Positions 57,580-64,000 of a stretch of DNA of 64,000 bases are shown here, one piece after another. The DNA lies in contig JAFANP010000034.1 of the NCBI GenBank assembly GCA_019232625.1, positions 60,870 to 124,869 on the forward strand. The letters run 5' to 3'. The notes beneath the pieces are model-generated. The model worked only from the letters and a program-made list of their open reading frames with translations, had not been told where the DNA came from and did not search any database. Every line of letters starts with the position of its first letter. Position 1 is the first letter of the stretch. The translations under genes and the position numbers were made by a program. The stretch is from Alphaproteobacteria bacterium (GTDB taxonomy: Bacteria; Pseudomonadota; Alphaproteobacteria; Sphingomonadales; Sphingomonadaceae).

Positions 57580-58857
57580 CTACCGCGCCCCGAAGCCGCT
57601 GAGCACGGTGCGGATGGTGCGGGCGACGATCAGCAGGTCGAGCCAGAACGAGAAGTTCTTGATGTAGTAGAAATCGTACTGCAGCTTCCACAGCACGTCC
57701 TCGACGTCGGCGACATGGCCTTGCTTGACCTGCGCCCAGCCGGTGATGCCGGGCCGGACGATGTGCCGGTAGCGGTAGAAGGGCAGCTCCGCCTCGTACC
57801 ATTCCGACAGCGGCACCGCCTCCGGCCGGGGGCCGATCCAGCTCATCTCGCCCTTGAGGATGTTGATGACCTGCGGCAGCTCGTCCACCCGGTAGCGCCG
57901 GAGGAAGCGGCCGACGCGGGTGACGCGGCTGTCGTCGTCGCGGGTCATCGCCGAATCGCGCGCATCCTCGGCGGCGTGGACCCGCATCGAGCGGAACTTG
58001 AACATCATGAACGGGTGGCCGCGATAGCCCATACGCTGCTGGCGGAAGAAGACCGGCCCTTCCGAATCGAGCCGGATGAGGAGCGCGACGACGAGGAGGA
58101 AGGGGAGGAGGAGGGGGATGGCGAGCAGCGCCATGGCGAAATCCCACACCCGCTTGACCTTCGCGTAGACGATGCCCGGGATGAGGGAGCCGAGATTGTT
58201 CTCGGAAAGATGCTCGATGGCGACTCGGCCGGTGAGGGATTCCTCCATCTGCTTGACGTGCATGACGAGGGTGCCGGCAAGCGCTCGGTCGGCGAGGTAG
58301 CGCTCCCATTCGTCGGGTATGTCGAAGCGCAGGTCGGCGACGACGGCGTCGTAGGCCGCGGCGGCGTCGGTCGGATCGGATAGGCTGGTCCAGCGCACGT
58401 CGGGTATCCGGAACAGGGGACCGACCTCGCCGTACGGCACGACGCCGATCGAAAGGCGCTGCTGCCGCTGCAGCTTGAAGTAGACGATGTAGTACCAGAA
58501 GGCGGCCAGCACGAAGCTGAAGAAGAAGTGGAGGCGGCTGTAATCGAGGCGGGCGAAGAAGAAGACCGCTAGCGCCGCCCCGTAGCTCGCCGAGAAGGAG
58601 GGCAGGATGTGGTAGGAGGCGCGGACGCCCGGATAATGCGACATGCGCCGGAAGGCGTAATAGCCGGCGATCAAGGCGAGGGTGGTGCCGATCAGGGAAT
58701 CGTTGAGCGCGGCGAGATCCCCGGCCGGCGCGTCGAACGGATAGCGCACGGCATAAGGCAGCAGCACGGCGAGCAGCAGGCCGACGCCGAGCTGGAAGCG
58801 CACCCGGTGCCACAGCGTGCGGCGCGCGCTCGTGAATTTTGCCGAGGTCAAGGCCAA
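57580..58857 (-). CDS. Priming polyprenyl-phosphate sugar-1-phosphate transferase (PHPT)
   Basis: 425 residues. Hydrophobic N-terminal segments, a variable middle, then the C-terminal bacterial sugar-transferase domain: VWDFAMALLAIPLLLPFLLV, GPVFFRQQRMGYRGHPFMMF, KFRSMRVHAAEDARDSAMTR, VGRFLRRYRVDELPQVINIL, GEMSWIGPRPEAVPLSEWY, RPGITGWAQVK. It attaches the first sugar to undecaprenyl phosphate, starting repeat-unit synthesis. ATG 58857. Confidence 0.93.
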   Translation of the reverse strand: MALTSAKFTSARRTLWHRVRFQLGVGLLLAVLLPYAVRYPFDAPAGDLAALNDSLIGTTLALIAGYYAFRRMSHYPGVRASYHILPSFSASYGAALAVFFFARLDYSRLHFFFSFVLAAFWYYIVYFKLQRQQRLSIGVVPYGEVGPLFRIPDVRWTSLSDPTDAAAAYDAVVADLRFDIPDEWERYLADRALAGTLVMHVKQMEESLTGRVAIEHLSENNLGSLIPGIVYAKVKRVWDFAMALLAIPLLLPFLLVVALLIRLDSEGPVFFRQQRMGYRGHPFMMFKFRSMRVHAAEDARDSAMTRDDDSRVTRVGRFLRRYRVDELPQVINILKGEMSWIGPRPEAVPLSEWYEAELPFYRYRHIVRPGITGWAQVKQGHVADVEDVLWKLQYDFYYIKNFSFWLDLLIVARTIRTVLSGFGAR

Positions 58858-59017
58858 CGCGTTGCTCGTCCCAAGGGAATGTGAGGAAGGGAGACTTCGC
58901 TGCCGTTAAAGGAAATTAGCGCCGCAAGTCCACCATTTGCGCGGCGCAGCGGCGGTTGAGTTGGCCCCCGGCTTTCGTCTAAGCGCCGCCCAACTCTCCA
59001 TCGGCGGGCGCAACTTC

Positions 59018-60010
59018 ATGACTATCCTCGTAACCGGCGCGGCCGGATTCATCGGCTTTCACACCTGCCGGCGGCTTCTCGCCCGCGGCGAGACGGTGAT
59101 CGGCCTCGACGCCGTCAACGATTATTACGACCCCAGGCTGAAGCGCGACCGGCTGGCGGAGCTGGCCAGGCAGCCGGGCTTCCGCTTCGTCGAGGTCGAC
59201 TTCGCCGACAATGCCGCTCTGACGGCGGCGCTGGACGGCGCGGAGTTCGACCGCATCGTCCATCTCGGCGCGCAGGCCGGGGTCCGCTATTCGATCGAGA
59301 ATCCGCACGCCTACGTCCGCTCGAACCTCGTCGGCCACGTCGACCTCCTCGAGCTCGCCCGCCATCGCGGCGTCCGGCACCTGGTCTACGCCTCCTCCTC
59401 CTCGGTCTACGGCGGCAACAAGGAGTTGCCCTTCCGGGTGGAGGACCGCGTCGACCACCCGCTGTCGCTCTACGCGGCGACCAAGAAGGCGGACGAGCTG
59501 ATGAGCGAGACCTACGCCCATCTCTACCGCCTCCCGCAGACGGGGCTGAGGTTCTTCACCGTCTACGGCCCGTGGGGGCGGCCCGACATGGCGATGTGGA
59601 TCTTCACCAAGGCGATCTTCGCCGGACAGCCGATCGAGGTGTTCGGCGAAGGCAATATGCGCCGCGACTTCACCTATATCGACGACATCGTCACCGGCGT
59701 CGTCGCCTGCCTCGACAACCCGCCCGCCGACGACGGCGAGGAGAAAGCGGGGGGAAGCCGTTCTCCCCACCGGGTCTACAACATCGGCAACCACCGCTCG
59801 GAGGAGCTGACCCGGATGATCGACCTGCTCGAGCAGGCGTGCGGGCGCAAGGCGGAGCGGCGGCTGCGGGAGATGCAGCCGGGCGACGTGCGTGACACCT
59901 ATGCCGACATCACCGCCATCCAGCGCGACCTCGGCTTCGAGCCGAAGACGACCATCGACGAGGGCGTACCGCGCTTCGTCGACTGGTACCGCGCCTATCA
60001 CGGCGTGTGA
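59018..60010 (+). CDS. UDP-glucuronate 4-epimerase-like NAD-dependent epimerase
   Basis: 330 residues. ILVTGAAGFIGFHTCRRLLA, GLDAVNDYYDPRLKRDRLAE, HLGAQAGVRYSIENPHAYVR, SSSVYGGNKELPFRVEDRVD, YAATKKADELM (Tyr/Lys), FFTVYGPWGRPDMAMWIFTK fit the CapI/LspL group. Would supply UDP-galacturonate or a related sugar. ATG 59018; the gap to the divergent transferase (58858-59017) shows no gene. Confidence 0.92.
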   Translation: MTILVTGAAGFIGFHTCRRLLARGETVIGLDAVNDYYDPRLKRDRLAELARQPGFRFVEVDFADNAALTAALDGAEFDRIVHLGAQAGVRYSIENPHAYVRSNLVGHVDLLELARHRGVRHLVYASSSSVYGGNKELPFRVEDRVDHPLSLYAATKKADELMSETYAHLYRLPQTGLRFFTVYGPWGRPDMAMWIFTKAIFAGQPIEVFGEGNMRRDFTYIDDIVTGVVACLDNPPADDGEEKAGGSRSPHRVYNIGNHRSEELTRMIDLLEQACGRKAERRLREMQPGDVRDTYADITAIQRDLGFEPKTTIDEGVPRFVDWYRAYHGV

Positions 60011-60034
60011 GGCACGAACAACTTCGCTTTATCG

Positions 60035-60175
60035 GCTGATCCTGAGCAGGACTGAGCCTGGCGAAGCCTGTCCTGAGCGACGCCGCAGGCGGCGTCGAAG
60101 GGGGCCTGTCTCGAAGGAGCGTCCGCCGTTTCGACAAGCTCGACGGCTACTCAGGAGGAGCGGCAACAGGCCGAT
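60035..60175. repeat. Palindromic intergenic repeat cluster
   Basis: Composite of short palindromes: CTGATCCTGAGCAGGACTGAG, GCCTGTCCTGAGCGACGCCG with CAGGCGGCGTCGAAGG, and TTTCGACAAGCTCGACGGC. GTCGAAGG/CCTGAGCG-type repeats are frequent between alphaproteobacterial genes. Lies between convergent genes, possibly aiding termination. Confidence 0.7.
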
Positions 60176-60190
60176 CTGCTTCGCTTGCTC

Positions 60191-61465
60191 CTAGAGCGAC
60201 CAGCGCTCCACGCCGGCGAGGGCCCGTCCGGCGTAAAGATTCTTGAGGTCGGCGAGGAGGCCGCCTTCCGCCACCAGGCCGGCGACCTTGGCGTCGTCGA
60301 GCTGGCGATAGGCCTCGTGCGGGACGGCGGCGAGGACGAGGTCGTAGCGGCGGTCGAGGGCGTCGGCGTCGAGCTCGGTGCCATATTCGTGCCGCGCCTC
60401 GGTCGGGTCGGCAAGCGGATCGTGGACGGTCACCTCGTGCCCCAGCGCCTCCAGCCGGCGGATGACGTCGATCACCCGGCTGTTCCTGAGGTCGGGGACG
60501 TTCTCCTTGAACGTGAGGCCCATGACGAGCGCGCGGCCGGCGCGGCCGCGGCGCTCGTGCACCCGGTCGGCGACCCAGGCGCCCATGCCGTCGTTGATCG
60601 CGCGGCCGGCGAGGATGACGTTGGGGTCCTGGCCCAGCTGCTGGGCGCGGAAGCTCAGATAATAGGGATCGACGCCGATGCAGTGGCCGCCCACCAGGCC
60701 CGGCTGGAACTTGAGGAAGTTCCATTTCGTGCCGGCCGCGTCGAGCACGTCCCAGATGGAGATGCCGAGCTTCGCGAAGATCTGGGTGATCTCGTTCATG
60801 AAGGCGATGTTGATGTCGCGCTGGGCGTTCTCGATCACCTTGGCGGCCTCGGCGGCCTTGATGGAGGCGGCGCGGAACACGCCTCCGCTCGTCACCGCGC
60901 CGTAGACCGCGCAGAGGCGCTCGAGCACCTCGCCGTTCTCGGCGGCGACCACCTTGGTGATGCGGTCCACCGTATGCTCCCGGTCGCCCGGATTGATCCG
61001 CTCGGGCGAGTAGCCGAGGAAGAAGTCGCGGCCGCGCACCAGCCCCGAGACCTCCTCGACCAGCGGGCCGCAAATCTCGTCGGTGACGCCCGGATAGACG
61101 GTGCTCTCGTAGACGATGACCGGGCTTCGCGCGGGGTCGAGCAAGGTCGCGACCGAGCGGGTGGCGCCGATGACGGGGCCGAGATCCGGCTGGTTTTCGG
61201 CGTCGACGGGCGTCGGGACGGTGACGATGTAGATGTCGGCGCCGCGGCAGTCCTCGGCGCGGCTGGTGAGCTTCAGCGGCGAGGCCTTGAGCGCCGCTTC
61301 GTCCACCTCGCGGGTGCGGTCGATCCCCTGCTTCAGCTCCTCGACCCGGCGGCTGTCGATGTCGAGGCCGGTGACCGTGTAGGTCCGCGCCAGCGCAACG
61401 GCGAGCGGAAGCCCGACATAGCCGAGGCCGACGACGACGATCTGCTCGTTTCTGGACGCGCTCAT
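60191..61465 (-). CDS. Nucleotide-sugar 6-dehydrogenase (TviB/WbpO type)
   Basis: 424 residues. IVVVGLGYVGLPLAVALART, VPTPVDAENQPDLGPVIGAT, VYESTVYPGVTDEICGPLVE, FFLGYSPERINPGDREHTVD, AGTKWNFLKFQPGLVGGHCI (catalytic Cys in GGHCIG), GLTFKENVPDLRNSRV. Fits the UDP-HexNAc 6-dehydrogenase group (Vi antigen TviB) making a uronic acid. ATG 61465; the frame is open upstream but that part is not conserved. Confidence 0.93.
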   Translation of the reverse strand: MSASRNEQIVVVGLGYVGLPLAVALARTYTVTGLDIDSRRVEELKQGIDRTREVDEAALKASPLKLTSRAEDCRGADIYIVTVPTPVDAENQPDLGPVIGATRSVATLLDPARSPVIVYESTVYPGVTDEICGPLVEEVSGLVRGRDFFLGYSPERINPGDREHTVDRITKVVAAENGEVLERLCAVYGAVTSGGVFRAASIKAAEAAKVIENAQRDINIAFMNEITQIFAKLGISIWDVLDAAGTKWNFLKFQPGLVGGHCIGVDPYYLSFRAQQLGQDPNVILAGRAINDGMGAWVADRVHERRGRAGRALVMGLTFKENVPDLRNSRVIDVIRRLEALGHEVTVHDPLADPTEARHEYGTELDADALDRRYDLVLAAVPHEAYRQLDDAKVAGLVAEGGLLADLKNLYAGRALAGVERWSL

Positions 61466-61565
61466 GGGTCTCGCTTCTGAGGGACGGGAATGGAGGGATG
61501 GCGGCGGCACCGCGACGCGCCCGCCCAAAGGCGAGCCGCCGCCGAAAGTCAAGCCGCCGACGGGC

Positions 61566-62156
61566 TCAAGGCGCCGTCTCGCGCCCGTAGAAGACGGCCT
61601 GGTGGGCGACGAGCCAGGGCCGGTTCTCGCGGGTCAGGTGCTGCAGGAAAGAGCGGGGTTTCTTGGTCAGGTTCTTGGGGACCTCGGCCTGGAGGCCGAG
61701 GCTGCCCGCAATCTGGGCGACGAAATGGATGCAATTGTGGGAGCCGAGATCATAAGAGGGCTGCGGCGAGGCCTTCCAGCGATTCACCGTCGCCAGCACC
61801 CGGTCATATTCGGAATCGGAGAGGGTGAGGCTGAAATGCTTGTCGCTCGCCTTGATGTAGGCGGCGCCGTGGTCCGAGATCACCTCGCCCGCCACCCGGC
61901 CCATCAGGATGGCGGGTGTAACCGTTTTGGCGGTAAATCCGTAGTCCACGTCGATTCGCTCGCCGCTGCGGTCGAGGGTTCCGGACATGGTCACGAAGGC
62001 ATGGGGGAAGCTCGCGCCGAGCTCCTTGGAATAGAAGGTGATGGTGACGGCCGCGAAGGCCGGCGTCGCCGCGAGCGCCAGCAGCAGGGCGGCGGCCAGC
62101 GCCGCAAGGCGCTTCGATAGAATCGCGTGAGGCAAGCGCCCCTCCCAGCGGACCAA
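61566..62156 (-). CDS. Exported protein with a His/Cys motif, possibly papain-like
   Basis: 196 residues. Signal peptide (LSKRLAALAAALLLALAATP AFAA). VTITFYSKELGASFPHAFVT, a beta region, then YDLGSHNCIHFVAQIAGSLG. The N-C-x-H-F pattern with an upstream FPHAF histidine resembles the permuted NlpC/P60 or DUF4105-like papain folds; this is a pattern-based suggestion. Follows the dehydrogenase gene upstream on the same strand with a 100-base gap. Confidence 0.6.
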   Translation of the reverse strand: MVRWEGRLPHAILSKRLAALAAALLLALAATPAFAAVTITFYSKELGASFPHAFVTMSGTLDRSGERIDVDYGFTAKTVTPAILMGRVAGEVISDHGAAYIKASDKHFSLTLSDSEYDRVLATVNRWKASPQPSYDLGSHNCIHFVAQIAGSLGLQAEVPKNLTKKPRSFLQHLTRENRPWLVAHQAVFYGRETAP

Positions 62157-62430
62157 GATGGAAACCTCTGAAACAGAATGCGTTATGGATCAACATGCGG
62201 CGGTGCGCGTAAGTGTCGCACCTTTGCAACAGTCAGTCGCTAAGCGGCATCGCGCCTGAACCTTTGCTTGCGCCCGGCGTTCGGTTCAGGCTTCGTAAAA
62301 GGGCGTCTGTTACGGAGCGCAACGGATTTCACGATACAGCCATTTCGGGGTAGACAGCCAAGGAAGCCTCGGATAGGAACGCGGACTGAAATCGAGAAGA
62401 TCAGACTCGAGTACGAAGGGAGAAGCTGAC

Positions 62431-62676
62431 GTGGGTTTCAAAGGTATTATCGCTGCGACCGCCTCGGTTGCGCTGTTTGTGGCGCCGACCATGGCCGCTG
62501 CGCAGACCTCCGCCGCCGCTGCGCGCGCGACCGAGGTTTCGCCGGCGGGTGAGGGCGTCCAGGGCAGCGAGCTCCGCGGCGGCTTCATCATTCCGCTGAT
62601 CGCGCTGATCGCGATCATCCTCGGCATTCTTGCCGCGACGCATAACGACGACGACAACCTTCCGACCAGCCCGTAA
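62431..62676 (+). CDS. Small exported membrane peptide
   Basis: 81 residues from GTG 62431 after a GGGAGAAG ribosome site. Signal peptide (MGFKGIIAATASVALFVAPTMAAAQ), a polar linker, then a hydrophobic segment (GGFIIPLIALIAIILGILAA) and an acidic end (THNDDDNLPTSP). Similar tiny proteins recur in sphingomonads. The 273 bases upstream (62157-62430) contain nothing recognized beyond promoter space. Confidence 0.72.
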   Translation: MGFKGIIAATASVALFVAPTMAAAQTSAAAARATEVSPAGEGVQGSELRGGFIIPLIALIAIILGILAATHNDDDNLPTSP

Positions 62677-62715
62677 GGGCCGGCGGCGGTACTCGCCAGT
62701 CTGAGATTTGGCCGG

Positions 62716-63756
62716 ATGAGGTTCGACTTCATCCGGCCAATTTTTGCGTCCGCGACCGCGGCGGCGCGCGCCTCCCGGCCGCAATGCCTGCCGGCGCTCC
62801 TCTGCTTCGCCCTCCTTGCCGCGGCCGCCCCCGCCCCGCCGGCCGGCACCCTTGCCCCCGGCGCCTTCGCGGCCGAATCGGGCGTCACGCTTCGCCAGGA
62901 CGATCTTCGCGTGGGGGCGGTGGCCTACCGCCTCGCGCTCGCCGGGCGCGGCCTGTGCCCGCAGCCCTTTCCGCTCACCGGCCTGCTCTTCCATCACCTT
63001 GCCGAATATCTGCCCCGCGACCGGGCGTTGATGGTCTCGCGCTACGGCCTCGACCGGGGACCGGGCGTGCTCGGCGTCGTCGCCGGCAGCCCGGCGGACC
63101 AGGCCGGCCTCACCGCGGGCGACGTGCTGCTCCTCGTGAACGGCGCCGCCTTCCCGTCGGAGGCGAGGATCGCCGCCGAGCCCGACCGCAAGCGGTGGCG
63201 CCGGATGGTGGAGGACAGCGAAGCGACGCTCGAAGCGGCGCTCGCCGGCGGGCCGGCCGAGCTCCTCGTCCTGCGCCAGGGACGGGAGCTGCGCCTCACG
63301 CTCAGCCCGGTGCGCGGCTGCCTCGGCCGGGTGCGGCTCGCCCGCTCGACGCAGGTCAATGCCTTCGAGACGGGCCGCTACGTCGTCATGACGACGGCGA
63401 TGCTCGGCTTCCTGCACGACGATGACGAGCTGGCGGTGGTCCTCGGCCACGAAATGGCCCACGGCATCCTCGGCCATCCGCCGATGCGCACCGAGGAGGG
63501 GGTGCTCGCCAGCCTGGGCATCGGCGCTGCGACCCTGTGGGATCGCGAGGCCGCGGCCGACAGGCTCGGCCTGAGGCTGATGGCGGCGGCGGGCTACGAT
63601 CTCGGCGCGGCCATCCCCTTCTGGCGGCGCTATCTCACGAAATACGACAATTTCCCGCAGCTCTTCCGAAGCCACCCCAGCCTTGCGGCGCGCGAGAAGA
63701 TCGTCCGGGAGGAGATGGCGGCGCATCCGGCTGTGCCGCCGGGGGTCCGCCGATAA
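62716..63756 (+). CDS. M48 metalloprotease with PDZ domain
   Basis: 346 residues. Signal-like N-terminus (LPALLCFALLAAAAPAPPAG). A PDZ-like segment VLGVVAGSPADQAGLTAGDV (about 115-140) is followed by the zinc motif LGHEMAHGILGH (HEMAH about 245-249) and a distal glutamate in WDREAAADRLGLRLMAAAGY. RSHPSLAAREKIVREEM is typical of M48C-type periplasmic proteases (BepA/LoiP-like). Role: envelope protein quality control. Start ATG 62716. Confidence 0.85.
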   Translation: MRFDFIRPIFASATAAARASRPQCLPALLCFALLAAAAPAPPAGTLAPGAFAAESGVTLRQDDLRVGAVAYRLALAGRGLCPQPFPLTGLLFHHLAEYLPRDRALMVSRYGLDRGPGVLGVVAGSPADQAGLTAGDVLLLVNGAAFPSEARIAAEPDRKRWRRMVEDSEATLEAALAGGPAELLVLRQGRELRLTLSPVRGCLGRVRLARSTQVNAFETGRYVVMTTAMLGFLHDDDELAVVLGHEMAHGILGHPPMRTEEGVLASLGIGAATLWDREAAADRLGLRLMAAAGYDLGAAIPFWRRYLTKYDNFPQLFRSHPSLAAREKIVREEMAAHPAVPPGVRR

Positions 63757-63765
63757 TCCTTTCCG

Positions 63766-63789
63766 CCCTCCCTGCAGGCAGGGAGGGGG
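63766..63789. terminator. GC hairpin after the M48 gene
   Basis: CCCTCCCTGCAGGCAGGGAGGG: a near-perfect stem with a tiny loop 10 bases after the stop, followed by GGGAAATT. Terminator or repeat-family hairpin. Confidence 0.6.
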
Positions 63790-63827
63790 AAATTGGAGTC
63801 GATCCCGGCTGAAAAGGACGGATCCCT

Positions 63828-64000
63828 AGAGTCGGTCCTCTCTTCGTTGAATCAGGATTCCCAAGGGTGCTGATCTGTGATTCAAGCTGCTTGCTGGAGT
63901 GGAGGCCGGCAGCGATGGCCAGAGCTTATTCGAATGATTTGCGGGAGCGAGTGGCCTGGGCGGTAGTGTCGGGTCGCTCGGTTCGTGATGCGGCGTCTTT
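63828..64000 (+). mobile_element. IS630-type insertion sequence, left end (cut by window)
   Basis: A transposase start at 63915 is preceded by an 80-odd-base leader containing a TTGAATCA (63847-63854) / TGATTCAA (63878-63885) inverted pair and lying just after CCCTAG, whose TA (63827-63828) could be the target. The right end is outside the window; the left boundary is inferred. Confidence 0.55.
63915..64000 (+). CDS. IS630 family transposase, N-terminal fragment
   Basis: Only 28 codons are in the window: MARAYSNDLRERVAWAVVSG then RSVRDAAS. The YSNDLRERV...GRSVRDAA string is the first helix-turn-helix of IS630-type transposases. Runs off the right edge. Confidence 0.8.
   Translation, partial: MARAYSNDLRERVAWAVVSGRSVRDAAS

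Overview
The window is high-GC DNA from an alphaproteobacterium, most likely a sphingomonad (Sphingomonadales). The support is a lycopene cyclase (CrtY) with other sphingomonad-type genes, an NfrB/NfrA-like surface pair, many ATGA/GTGA-coupled genes and frequent GTG/TTG starts. It also carries the short palindromic intergenic repeats common in these genomes. No tRNA, rRNA or CRISPR array was seen.

Layout. 1-5,990: a cut-off cytochrome P450, an orphan ABC ATPase, nadB, a DctA-type carrier and small membrane or exported proteins. 6,044-8,521 (minus): a compact peptide-modification operon. It holds three paralogous ~65-residue peptides sharing a QGDL motif (DUF1843-like), a radical SAM/SPASM enzyme with a C-terminal zinc ribbon, and a gamma-glutamylcyclotransferase-fold protein. 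This is the strongest candidate for a poorly described system. 8,600-16,050: a mosaic of small membrane proteins, lipoproteins, a cyclophilin, CsaA, a GNAT and a cysteine-rich protein of unknown function. 16,100-19,290: an accessory patch with a lower-GC Fic protein, a doubly frameshifted DUF2442 gene, partial duplications of the thiC 3' end, a small exported protein and a frameshifted TonB-like gene. 19,282-21,325: thiC under a TPP riboswitch. An intergenic-type palindromic repeat lies in frame inside the thiC coding sequence, and the leader shows a legible switch between two alternative hairpins.

21,370-31,770: housekeeping and metabolism, including dinB, a MipA-type outer-membrane protein, crtY, sucC, etfBA, a Raf-inhibitor-like lipoprotein and an HDAC-like amidohydrolase. 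31,900-61,470: a large surface-polysaccharide locus. It contains an NfrB/NfrA-like pair and an operon of two glycosyltransferases with a CofD-like protein, a HAD phosphatase and a nucleotidyltransferase. It also has two asparagine synthases, all four dTDP-rhamnose genes (split rfbAB / rfbCD), and a VioA-like aminotransferase with acyltransferases that suggests a dTDP-4-amino-4,6-dideoxyhexose. A FkbM methyltransferase, a PhyH-type dioxygenase, a beta-propeller glycosidase-like protein, a flippase, a priming polyprenyl-phosphate sugar transferase, a UDP-glucuronate 4-epimerase-like enzyme and a TviB/WbpO-type dehydrogenase complete it. No clear Wzy polymerase or Wza/Wzc export pair is visible. 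61,566-64,000: an exported cysteine/histidine protein, a small exported membrane peptide, an M48 protease with a PDZ domain, and the left end of an IS630-type element cut by the window edge.
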